Part shown: positions 56,786 to 64,000 of the stretch, piece after piece
Position numbering within the stretch: position 1 is the stretch's first letter
Layout: every line of letters starts with the position of its first letter
Assembly (NCBI RefSeq): GCF_014831675.1
Contig: NZ_VJXY01000035.1
Coordinates: 1 to 64,000 of the forward strand
Reading direction: 5' to 3'
DNA from: Komarekiella delphini-convector SJRDD-AB1
Lineage (GTDB): Bacteria; Cyanobacteriota; Cyanobacteriia; Cyanobacteriales; Nostocaceae
DNA length: 64,000 nt
The notes under the pieces: generated by a model
What the model saw: the letters and a program-made list of their open reading frames with translations, nothing else
Told to the model about the DNA's origin: nothing
Database searches by the model: none
Position numbers and translations under genes: made by a program

Positions 56786-57151
56786 ATGGAGCCAGACTCT
56801 TTACAAACCGAGGTGATTCTGACGTATCCGCGTGAGTCCCTCGGCAGAGTGCAACTTGATTGGACACCCCAACCCGGAAACTATCTCGATTTTCAAGGTA
56901 AAACCTACGCGGTTTTAGAGCGCCGCCATAGATATCAATTTAAGGCGGGGCGATACCGCTTGCATAATATTGCCATTTACGTGCAATCTGCTAAACGACC
57001 ATCTGAAAAAAGTTTAGTACAGGGACGTTGGGTAATTGGTGATGCCACTTGCAGGTATAACGCTCATTCAGAAATTATTCGCTGTGCTGTCAACCCTGAT
57101 GGCCCTTGCAAGTCTTGTCGCTTCTATGAAAACTTAGAAGTCACGAGTTAA
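56786..57151 (+). CDS. DUF6464 family protein
   Basis: A 121-residue soluble protein restricted, to my knowledge, to cyanobacteria. It has YLDFQGKTYAVLERRHRYQF in the middle and a Cys-rich end GDATCRYNAHSEIIRCAVNP followed by CKSCRFYE, four Cys that may bind metal or form disulfides. Convergent with fmt. No function is known. Confidence 0.8.
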   Translation: MEPDSLQTEVILTYPRESLGRVQLDWTPQPGNYLDFQGKTYAVLERRHRYQFKAGRYRLHNIAIYVQSAKRPSEKSLVQGRWVIGDATCRYNAHSEIIRCAVNPDGPCKSCRFYENLEVTS

Positions 57152-57194
57152 GAGTTATTAATCCTCATCTCTCCATTTGTCTATCTCCCACTCT

Positions 57195-58199
57195 TTAATT
57201 ACCAGAGCCAAAGACTTCTCCTACAGTTAAGCGAGTACCATTCACAAAATCCCATCCCGACTGGGGACGTTTACCAGCTAGCTGAACCTCTCGTAACAGC
57301 AGAAAACCTTCTCCAGTTTGGGCGATCGCTCCAATTCCCTTAGCAATACTTACTACTTCTCCAGGGTTGTCTGATACAGTTGACAGATTCGACAATTTAG
57401 TAGCTATTTCTTGTAATTCTGATGGTAGCTCGCGATCGCAAGCAGAACCAAAGGGAACAGAAGCGGTGATTTTTAGCGGTTTGTTGCGAAAGGTAGCAGT
57501 GCAGTTAGGGTAAAAGCCCCTAATTTGATTGTGTAATTCGATAGCACTCTTTGACCAATCCAACACATAATCTTGTTTTTGAATTAAAGGTGCATAAGTA
57601 GCTTCTGAATTATCTTGGGGAATTGGTTCAATTTCTTTACGTTCTAGCTTCAATAAAGTTTCCACTAACAAATCTGCACCGATTACCGCTAGTCTGTCGG
57701 CTAGATCTTGGGCATTCTCCAGTAATCCAACAGGTGTAGTCGCTTTTAAGAGCATTGCCCCAGTATCCATCCCCGCATCCATTAACATAGTCGTGATCCC
57801 CGTTTCCCTCTCGCCATTATGCAGACACCACTGAATCGGAGCTGCACCCCGATATTTTGGTAAAATTGAGCCATGCAGATTAATGCAACCCAACTTTGGT
57901 GTATCCAAAATTTTTTGCGACAAAATCTGTCCATATGCGACAACGACAAATACATCTGCGTCTAATTGTCTGAGTTGGGTTAAAGTTTCAGTATTTTTTT
58001 TCACCGATTGAGGCTGCCATACTGGTAAAGAGTGAGTGGTAGCAATGGTTTTTACTGGTGAAGGGATAAGTTTATTTCCGCGTTCCCGGCGTTTATCTGG
58101 TTGGGTTACAACTGCCAACACTTCAAATTCTGAGTGATTTAGTAATTTTTCTAAAGTAGGGACAGCAAACTGGGGAGTACCAAAGAATACGATTTTCAT
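57195..58199 (-). CDS. fmt: Methionyl-tRNA formyltransferase
   Basis: A 334-residue enzyme that formylates initiator Met-tRNA with 10-formyl-tetrahydrofolate. Visible: [20 protein letters not shown], the catalytic N-x-H in [20 protein letters not shown], the later Asp in MDAGMDTG, and the C-terminal tRNA-binding beta domain with [14 protein letters not shown]. Normal length. Confidence 0.96.
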   Translation of the reverse strand: MKIVFFGTPQFAVPTLEKLLNHSEFEVLAVVTQPDKRRERGNKLIPSPVKTIATTHSLPVWQPQSVKKNTETLTQLRQLDADVFVVVAYGQILSQKILDTPKLGCINLHGSILPKYRGAAPIQWCLHNGERETGITTMLMDAGMDTGAMLLKATTPVGLLENAQDLADRLAVIGADLLVETLLKLERKEIEPIPQDNSEATYAPLIQKQDYVLDWSKSAIELHNQIRGFYPNCTATFRNKPLKITASVPFGSACDRELPSELQEIATKLSNLSTVSDNPGEVVSIAKGIGAIAQTGEGFLLLREVQLAGKRPQSGWDFVNGTRLTVGEVFGSGN

Positions 58200-59227
58200 T
58201 AGTCATTAATCATTATTCATTAGTTAATAGTAAGTGCGACCTTAATAACTGACAACTTATTCAACTACTACTTCAATGGTGTAGTGTAAAGCACCGTTGA
58301 CTTTTGTAAAGAATAAGCTGTTATACATTTAAATTGCACATTACCTTGATATTCAGGTTGACTGTTAACCGTTAACAGTCAACAGTCAACAGTTAACAGC
58401 GACAAAGAGTAGTTATGCAATTTAGACGCCCATTAGCTTATTAGTTGTTTGGTGGTCAGATATTTTGCTATTGGTGAAACCAAAAGTTGCTTGATATACT
58501 TGTAACTAAGCTGGCAGTTAGATCAGTAAATACCAACTGTGTCTTGCTTCTGGTGAATTGAATATTTTGACGATATCTGATGACAAACCGCCAGAGCATC
58601 TACCTGCTAAAATTCGTCGATAGTTTTGTCTCAAATTAGCGTTAACTGCGGTTTTGCTTTTAAAACAGGATGCTGTCCTGCTATTTGCGGAGCTAATATT
58701 GCAATTTCTGTCTTTTAGTGGATGACACCAATAGTTTTTGAGTAATATGTATTGTGTGTCTAGTTCCCAAGTTTTTTAAGTAACGCCTCACATTTACCGT
58801 TATCGGAGTTTGTGTTGTTGTAGCAGGTATAAACCAGCTTCATAACTGCGGCTTAGTTACTATATTCTAATTTTTGACAGTCTCTCTATCTGATTTTGGG
58901 CTGCCAGTATAAATGTTCTTAACTTCCCTTGGTAACACTTAATTCTGGCGGTATTGAGTGTAGTAATACAAATGGTATATCTCATGCAGTAATTACTGAG
59001 TTATCTGCATAATGACTATACTCGCATATTTTCGTAGAAAAATATTCTGTACCTACATCAATAAAACAAGTAACCAATAACACTTGAGTTTCGTAAAAAT
59101 ATGCGAAATTTGAAGCTAAGATCTCGTAAAAGCCTTTAGTTTCTTGTTATACATATAATCAGACCTTGCTCATTGCCGTATAGGCATTGCTCCTCACACA
59201 GCAACCACCCTTCTAAAGAGTCTACAC
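58200..59227. repeat. Long intergenic region with a heptamer array
   Basis: About 1 kb between divergent genes. 58359-58399 carries tandem heptamers of the AACAGTC/AACAGTT type, preceded by the inverted ACTGTTAACCG form, so it can fold back. The remainder contains no supported gene; a TGCTCCTCACACAGCA hairpin lies at 59188-59203 just before the next gene. Confidence 0.5.
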
Positions 59228-60523
59228 ATGCTTAAACCCCTTTTGCTGTCAGGATGGTTCCGCACGCACCCATTTCTTAATTACGTGGTCGTTGTGATAC
59301 TGCTCGCACCTTTACTTGCGGCATCGGGTCACTCTACCGCAGCCAAATCAAGAGTAGCAAAGGTAACTTCAATGACTGGAGAATCTGACTCTGTGTCAAA
59401 TGAAGTGCTTGCTATTAAAGAACCTGATATAGCTGAAATTACCAAAGCAGATCAAACAAACTCGTTGAGAGAAGAATTTGATGTGCCAATTAAAGAGACT
59501 GCTGTTGAGACACAAGTATTAGTAACGGATAAAATTGAGTCTTTAGTAGAGAAAGATAATTCTCTACCAAGCAGCGATGTGCCTACTGCTGATCCATTAT
59601 CAGCAGTTGAACTTGCACCATTACCAAAGGTGTCTGCTAGTCAACTTAATTTAGTGGAAAAATTAAAAGCTGGTAAGGTTAAGTCTTTGAGAACAGAAAA
59701 TTCTCAAGTAAGACAAAAGCCTATTTCTCAATCATTAGCAGCAGTTGAGCTTGCCCCAATTGCGAGAGAATCACAACCAACTACAACAACGGAAATACCT
59801 GCTGAAGAAGCTCAAGCAGAACAAACAGATCCAATAGGAAGTCCTCATCCCATTCCTTGGAAATGGATCACAGCTACTCAAGAGACTATTGGTTCTAAGG
59901 GTGGTTCTGGAGTGCGCTACTACCGTAGTGTACCTGTAGTTTCTCCAGATGGTAAATATGCTGTTTATAGTCGGGTGCAACTAGAAGTAAAACCAGAAAT
60001 GTACAACAGTCGTGTTACCAGCGTTCTGTTTGTACAAGATATGCAAACTAAAAAGTTGTGGGTGATGGCTTCAACTGCTCCTGTTAGTGATCCCTTGTTA
60101 GCTGTAAAAGCGGTGTTACCAGAACAGAGTGATACCAATGGGTCGATTGGGGTGTTAGTTCCCGTTAGCTGGTCAGAAAAAGGCGATCGCTTTTTAGCAC
60201 GTAAGTTTAAAGGGGTGTTCAACACAGGCGATGCTACAGATCATGCAGTGATTTGGGATCGGCAAAAAAACCATGCCAACACTATTGCTCCCGCTCAAGA
60301 AGAAAATGAGCATGAGAAGATTGCGATATTGTTAGGTTGGAGTAAAAGCCAACCCGATCATGTACTGTTCCGTGCTGGTGAAATGGGCGAGGAAAACTGG
60401 CCCTTGGTAAAAGTAGCTAATGATGGCAAGACTGTACCGACAACAACAGATGCAGATCAGCCTATTACTTTTGGTAAAAAAGTTACAGAAGTTTGGGCAG
60501 GCCCACAAGTCGCTTATCGATAG
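59228..60523 (+). CDS. Hypothetical exported or membrane-anchored protein
   Basis: A 431-residue protein. An N-terminal hydrophobic helix (NYVVVVILLAPLLAASGHST) acts as signal or anchor. Residues 40-195 are acidic and low-complexity, with a twice repeated motif SAVELAPLP and AAVELAPIA. The C-terminal 230 residues are beta-rich and contain SVPVVSPDGKYAVYSRVQLE, reminiscent of TolB/propeller blades, with GWSKSQPDHVLFRAGEMGEE. No family function is known to me. A good terminator follows. Confidence 0.7.
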   Translation: MLKPLLLSGWFRTHPFLNYVVVVILLAPLLAASGHSTAAKSRVAKVTSMTGESDSVSNEVLAIKEPDIAEITKADQTNSLREEFDVPIKETAVETQVLVTDKIESLVEKDNSLPSSDVPTADPLSAVELAPLPKVSASQLNLVEKLKAGKVKSLRTENSQVRQKPISQSLAAVELAPIARESQPTTTTEIPAEEAQAEQTDPIGSPHPIPWKWITATQETIGSKGGSGVRYYRSVPVVSPDGKYAVYSRVQLEVKPEMYNSRVTSVLFVQDMQTKKLWVMASTAPVSDPLLAVKAVLPEQSDTNGSIGVLVPVSWSEKGDRFLARKFKGVFNTGDATDHAVIWDRQKNHANTIAPAQEENEHEKIAILLGWSKSQPDHVLFRAGEMGEENWPLVKVANDGKTVPTTTDADQPITFGKKVTEVWAGPQVAYR

Positions 60524-60548
60524 TTTATAAAAAATCTTATATACTGCT

Positions 60549-60585
60549 CCCGTTGTTGCTATTGGTAACAACGGGAAATTTTTTT
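60549..60585 (+). terminator. Rho-independent terminator
   Basis: CCCGTTGTT, 9-nt loop, AACAACGGG, then AAATTTTTTT: a 9-bp stem with a strong T-tract, 25 bp after the stop of the hypothetical gene. Confidence 0.9.
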
Positions 60586-60655
60586 CAAAGGGGACAGCTA
60601 ACAGCCGTATGATCCAAAAGAGGTTCTGAGTTATGAGATAGCGTGAGGAATCAAA

Positions 60656-61165
60656 ATGATTGAAAATACCATTCCCATATCAACTCTCTTTATTGGGCTT
60701 AACGGTATCACAGCATTTTTTCTTTCGTATATTGCGGCATCGGAACGGGTAAATACCAGGGTTTGGCATGGTGAGTCTAAGCAAGATGTCGCAAAACAGC
60801 CCGATCCACTAGCAAACCCTAGTGCTTGGGCAGCTATGGTGGAAAATATGACTCAAAAGCTATTTCCCGATCAAAGAAATAATGATGGCTTACTGCAACG
60901 GAAGGTTCGCGCTCACGGGAATTTTGCTGAGTATGTGCCTCATGGATTGCTCTTTGTGTTGGTGCTGGAGTTAATGCAAGCACAAGTATGGTTATTGTGG
61001 CTACTTGGAAGTAGTCTCACTGTGGCGAGAATTGCCCATGCATGGGGTCTGATCAAAATATATGGCCCTTCTCCAGCAAGAGCGATCGGCTTTTTTCTGA
61101 CCTGGTTTGTCTATTTATTCGGCAGTTTGGCGTGTATTTATTACGGTGTTAAAGGTGTAATCTAA
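60656..61165 (+). CDS. MAPEG family membrane protein
   Basis: A 169-residue membrane protein with four hydrophobic helices. LLQRKVRAHGNFAEYVPHGL is the MAPEG signature (membrane-associated proteins in eicosanoid and glutathione metabolism), and the fourth helix region ARIAHAWGLIKIYGPSPARA matches the family end. Bacterial members may be glutathione transferases, but activity is seldom shown. GAGGAATCAAA precedes the ATG. Confidence 0.88.
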   Translation: MIENTIPISTLFIGLNGITAFFLSYIAASERVNTRVWHGESKQDVAKQPDPLANPSAWAAMVENMTQKLFPDQRNNDGLLQRKVRAHGNFAEYVPHGLLFVLVLELMQAQVWLLWLLGSSLTVARIAHAWGLIKIYGPSPARAIGFFLTWFVYLFGSLACIYYGVKGVI

Positions 61166-61338
61166 CGATATTTACTTCAACTGATTTTATTTTTTTCAGC
61201 AATAAAGCGGCGTTACAGTGATGATGAACTGTGAACTGTTAAATAACTGTTCATTAATAAATGCTTCACTTGAGTGAATTACTGTTTATAAAAAATACTA
61301 ATTTCTCAACAAAGCTAATGTTATTTATCGTTGCTTTG

Positions 61339-61611
61339 TTATTCAGGTACAACTCCTTTCACCCGACGGATGGGCAAATTAGCAATTAAAGCTGTCGTTC
61401 GTTGGTTGCTTTCTAAGGAGAACTCTAAGCCTTCGGTATCAATTTCTACATAGCGACAGACTACATCTAGGATTTCTTGCCGCATTTTTTCCAACGTTTG
61501 AGGGTCTAAGTCAGCGCGATCATGGGCAATCACTAATTGCAGGCGACGTTTAACTTGAGTGCGACTGCTGTCAGGACCGCGAGAAAAAAGTCGTTCTAGA
61601 AGTTCAATCAT
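61339..61611 (-). CDS. minE: Cell division topological specificity factor MinE
   Basis: A 90-residue protein if started at ATG 61611 ([12 protein letters not shown]), where family similarity begins; a GTG at 61665 would add 18 residues and overlap minD by 19 bp. It contains the MinD-binding/ATPase-activating helix [20 protein letters not shown] and the dimer domain [20 protein letters not shown]. MinE drives MinD off the membrane and confines MinC to the cell ends. Confidence 0.93.
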   Translation of the reverse strand: MIELLERLFSRGPDSSRTQVKRRLQLVIAHDRADLDPQTLEKMRQEILDVVCRYVEIDTEGLEFSLESNQRTTALIANLPIRRVKGVVPE

Positions 61612-61646
61612 TGCAAATAGGTCTGGGGCAGAGACTGGAAAGTGAG

Positions 61647-62453
61647 TTAAACAATCTTTGTCCACAACAACCTTCGCAGACGGGCGAAGATGTTGTCTTG
61701 GGACGAGTCGATCTCAAGAAATTGGATCGATTCCCCTTCCAATCTACGAGCAATGTTTTCAAAGGCTGTGGCAGCTAAAGAGGGAGTATCCGCTAATACT
61801 AAAGGTTCGCCGCGATTGGTAGAGACAATAACGCGCTCATCGTCAGGAATCACCCCAATTAGGGGTATTGCAAGAAGTTCTTGAACATCTTGCACTGACA
61901 TCATATCATTCGCCTGTACCATTGAGGGTCTGATACGGTTAATTATTAAATGAACACGCTTGATGCCTTGTGCTTCTAGTAACCCGACTACTCGGTCAGC
62001 ATCACGAACTGCGGAAATTTCTGGCGTGGTTATAACTAAAGCTTCTTTGGCTGGGGCGATCGCATTTTTAAACCCATTTTCAATCCCAGCAGGGCTATCA
62101 ATGATTACGTACTGATACTTTTGTGCCAGTGCATTCACTAATAACTTCATCTGTTCGGGAGTGACTGCATCTTTAGAGCGGTTTTGTGCTGCTGGTAAGA
62201 GTACAAGGTTAGGTTGTCGTTTATCTTTCACCAAAGCTTGTTCTAAGCGGCACTCTCTGGCCAGAACTTCCACCGCTGTATAGACGATGCGGTTTTCCAG
62301 CCCTAGCAGCAAATCCAAATTTCTCAGACCAAAATCCGCATCAACTAAGGCAACTTGACGCCCTATTTTGGCTAAAGCCATGCCCAGATTTGCCGAAACT
62401 GTGGTTTTACCCACGCCTCCTTTGCCGGAGGTAATTACAATAATGCGAGTCAT
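61647..62453 (-). CDS. minD: Septum site-determining ATPase MinD
   Basis: A 268-residue ParA-type ATPase. Deviant Walker [10 protein letters not shown], switch motif [30 protein letters not shown] and a C-terminal amphipathic helix ([14 protein letters not shown]) for membrane binding. It recruits MinC to the membrane to block FtsZ ring formation and is released by MinE. Between minC and minE in one leftward cluster. Confidence 0.96.
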   Translation of the reverse strand: MTRIIVITSGKGGVGKTTVSANLGMALAKIGRQVALVDADFGLRNLDLLLGLENRIVYTAVEVLARECRLEQALVKDKRQPNLVLLPAAQNRSKDAVTPEQMKLLVNALAQKYQYVIIDSPAGIENGFKNAIAPAKEALVITTPEISAVRDADRVVGLLEAQGIKRVHLIINRIRPSMVQANDMMSVQDVQELLAIPLIGVIPDDERVIVSTNRGEPLVLADTPSLAATAFENIARRLEGESIQFLEIDSSQDNIFARLRRLLWTKIV

Positions 62454-62620
62454 GATAGAAATGCGCTCGATTAGGGTTCAGGAAATATAAAACAGTAAAT
62501 GAAGTATAAAGTATGAAGTATCGTATCAAGTATGAAGAAATATCTGAACTCCCTGATGAGGGTGAGGCATGAATATTTTCTTTACTTCATCCTTTATCCT
62601 GACATCTTTTAAGTAAATAC
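62454..62620. repeat. AAGTATGAAGTAT-type repeat between minC and minD
   Basis: 62500-62540 has three to four units of GAAGTATAAAGTATGAAGTA and CAAGTATGAAG. The same word type occurs at 9205-9215 and 11163-11190. No gene. Confidence 0.5.
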
Positions 62621-63688
62621 TTATGGCTCTTGATTAATCCTAGTTAATTGGTTTCTAGAAAAATCAGTAGCTCTAGCGATGCGAATTCCTTGGGGCGTAA
62701 TATGTGCCACTTCTGGAGAAAACTGCATCGGTAATTTCTCTGGTGCTCTGGCTACGGCATCTGCGATCCGCAATTGGGTTGGTTCCATTTGCAGGGCCAT
62801 AATCAGACACTCGCGATTGCCTGCTGCACCAGCATGAGCAATGCCACGTAAGCGACCCCAGACTAAAATATCTCCATCTGCAATTACAATACCACCTGGG
62901 TTTAAATCTCCTAAGAGAATTATTGTACCAGGATGACGAATTTCTACTCCAGAACGCACCGTCATTTCCAGGTAGAGGGCATCTGCTAGGGGTATAGCAG
63001 GAGCTTTTAATTCGGTCAGGGAAGTTGTTGGCTGTAGTTGTTCTACAGAATAGCCGGATGTGACGGCAGCGATCGCAGTTTGTCGACGACTAGTCGAAAC
63101 AGATGTTAGTTGAAGTTGGACTTCGCTTAAGGTTTCGGCGAGTTCTTGTAGTTGTCTGGCATCCACCAAGCGGTCATATGCCATCAGATGCACTATGGTA
63201 TTAGGCGATCGCAAGCGATCCCCAGCATTCAAGCGGTGCTTCATCTGTTGCCAAATATTAGACCAAGTAAGTTCTGAGGCAGGTACTTGAGATTCTGTTG
63301 GTAAAATTAATAACAGTCGTCCCTCCTCACTTTTCAACTGGACTTGAAGATTATGTACCTGATGCTTGAGTAATGGTGACTCCGTAGGATTTGAATCAGT
63401 CAGGATAAAGTTTGGTGCTGCATCAGAAAAGGCAGGATTTGAATCTAAATCCGGGTTAGTGGGATTTGACTCTACATCGGGAGGTGCAGCGTTTGATTTT
63501 AAATAGAGGAGAACAGATTTTAGCTCAGCATCTGGAAGAATAGAATCTGATTCTGCATCAGCAACGGCAGAATCAGAATCTACATTAGAAGTAGAATTTA
63601 ACTCTATATCAGCAAGGGTAGAGATTGATTCTGCATTAGGATGTGCAGAATTTGCCTCTAAATTGGGTATAGCAGAATCAGAAGTCAT
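62621..63688 (-). CDS. minC: Septum site-determining protein MinC with extended N-terminus
   Basis: A 355-residue inhibitor of FtsZ polymerisation. The C-terminal beta-helix domain is clear: RSGVEIRHPGTIILLGDLNP and GGIVIADGDILVWGRLRGIA. The N-terminal FtsZ-binding region (about 108-215) follows a 105-residue Asp/Ser/Asn/Pro-rich leader of degenerate repeats (SDSAVADAESDSILPDAELK, ESNPTNPDLDSNPAFSDAAP). Usual bacterial MinC is 220-270 residues. ATG 63688 is chosen over an upstream frame start at 63724; it overlaps the stop of the preceding open frame by 4 bp (ATGA). Confidence 0.92.
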   Translation of the reverse strand: MTSDSAIPNLEANSAHPNAESISTLADIELNSTSNVDSDSAVADAESDSILPDAELKSVLLYLKSNAAPPDVESNPTNPDLDSNPAFSDAAPNFILTDSNPTESPLLKHQVHNLQVQLKSEEGRLLLILPTESQVPASELTWSNIWQQMKHRLNAGDRLRSPNTIVHLMAYDRLVDARQLQELAETLSEVQLQLTSVSTSRRQTAIAAVTSGYSVEQLQPTTSLTELKAPAIPLADALYLEMTVRSGVEIRHPGTIILLGDLNPGGIVIADGDILVWGRLRGIAHAGAAGNRECLIMALQMEPTQLRIADAVARAPEKLPMQFSPEVAHITPQGIRIARATDFSRNQLTRINQEP

Positions 63689-64000
63689 GCAGCACCAGCC
63701 AAAAGACGCAAATACACCGAGCAATTACCAACATTTAGATTAGTTGCATTCTGCAACCACATCCTCACCCTAGATAGTGATAAGTAGTTCAGAATGATCA
63801 TCATCTTCACTTTTAACTCAGCGAGAAGTCGGAGCGGAACGCAAAGTATGATCGGAGGAAACCTCCGCTCAGAACTTTGTAAGAAAGGCTTACTCCGCTC
63901 CAAACTTCGGTGACTCGTGACTCAGGACTGTTTTAGTTAACCTTTGATAAATTGTGCCCAAAGCATCAGCATCACCGACATTACCAGGAAACAGCACCAC
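63685..64000 (-). CDS. 3' end of an unidentified reading frame upstream of minC
   Basis: The frame is open from the window edge to TGA 63685-63687. The first 28 residues look gene-like (VVLFPGNVGDADALGTIYQR then LTKTVLSHESPK); from about 63905 onward it crosses a dispersed repeat and the translation looks random. The stop overlaps the minC ATG. Either a real gene has lost its own stop to a repeat insertion, or only the distal part is coding. The family is not recognised. Confidence 0.35.
63826..63905. repeat. Dispersed palindromic repeat with CGGAGGAAACCTCCG
   Basis: CGGAGG and CCTCCG pair around AAA at 63854-63868, flanked by GTCGGAGCGGAACGC and TAAGAAAGGCTTACTCCGCT. Short palindromic units like this are dispersed in Nostocales genomes. 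Confidence 0.6.

Noticed and set aside
58564-58624. Short frame ending DDKPPEHLPAKIRR
   Set aside because: Only about 20 codons, no start, no ribosome binding site and no recognised family.
59188-59203. CTCCTCACAC motif resembling the core of the Yfr1 small RNA
   Set aside because: One base differs from the conserved ACTCCTCACAC, the motif sits in a hairpin loop instead of a single-stranded linker, and no terminator hairpin follows; it is 25 bp from a start codon.

Overview
The window looks like chromosomal DNA of a filamentous, Nostocales-type cyanobacterium. HIP1 octamers (GCGATCGC) occur throughout. It carries NDH-1 subunits (ndhH, ndhL), the ferredoxin-thioredoxin reductase catalytic chain, a tRNA-Leu(UAA) gene split by a group I intron, the minCDE cluster, heptanucleotide short tandem repeats and many cyanobacteria-restricted small families (DUF3007, DUF309, DUF6464, DUF6658). 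No rRNA, CRISPR array or complete prophage is visible.

Layout. 1-4.3 kb: the 3' tail of a DDE transposase abuts a PLP-dependent dehydratase that has lost its C-terminus; then a GNAT acetyltransferase and two AAA+ ATPases. 4.3-9.2 kb: a possible 33-codon membrane peptide, an M20 amidohydrolase, bioD and a membrane Ser/Thr kinase. 10-15.6 kb: prs, an HD alarmone-hydrolase-like protein, an AT-rich acyltransferase and typA. 15.7-17.5 kb: a toxin-antitoxin/nuclease patch (brnT broken by a stop, brnA, Uma2, parDE). 17.5-24.4 kb: DUF58, ftrC-DUF309, a MITE-like element, ndhH, rsmH and a fused peptide ABC ATPase. 24.7-27.5 kb: an AT-rich restriction-modification locus whose methyltransferase contains an apparent degenerate internal duplicate and whose nuclease frame carries a stop. 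27.7-31.8 kb: ssb, an FAD monooxygenase and argS. 31.9-36.6 kb: a siderophore-uptake set (AraC regulator, AMIN-TonB receptor, FecB-like lipoprotein). 36.7-40.2 kb: a frameshifted Rpn-type relic, a small exported protein and a 7-blade WD40 protein with an uncharacterised N-terminal module. 40.2-43.2 kb: dispersed repeats and a DhaM-HPr-EI fusion. 43.2-48.8 kb: a gene-poor stretch with an SDR relic, a heme-oxygenase-fold candidate, a PAS protein, a GntR regulator and an unlisted 46-aa ribbon-helix-helix protein. 48.8-52.1 kb: trpA/DUF3007/ndhL and the intron-containing tRNA-Leu. 52.3-61.2 kb: mostly hypothetical and membrane proteins plus fmt. 61.3-64 kb: minE, minD, minC.

The most distinctive points are: (i) the tandem pseudo-methyltransferase/methyltransferase protein with a C-terminal homing-endonuclease-type repeat; (ii) two independent cases (BrnT and the restriction nuclease) where the toxic partner is interrupted by a single in-frame TAA, probably from CAA, while the protective partner stays intact; (iii) two inverted copies of a ~180-bp element bounded by heptamer arrays, one of which supplies the stop codon of the DhaM-HPr-EI gene; (iv) an 18-bp perfect inverted repeat just upstream of trpA; (v) the orphan heme-oxygenase-like/PAS/GntR group. 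All functional calls come from reading motifs by eye; no database search was run.
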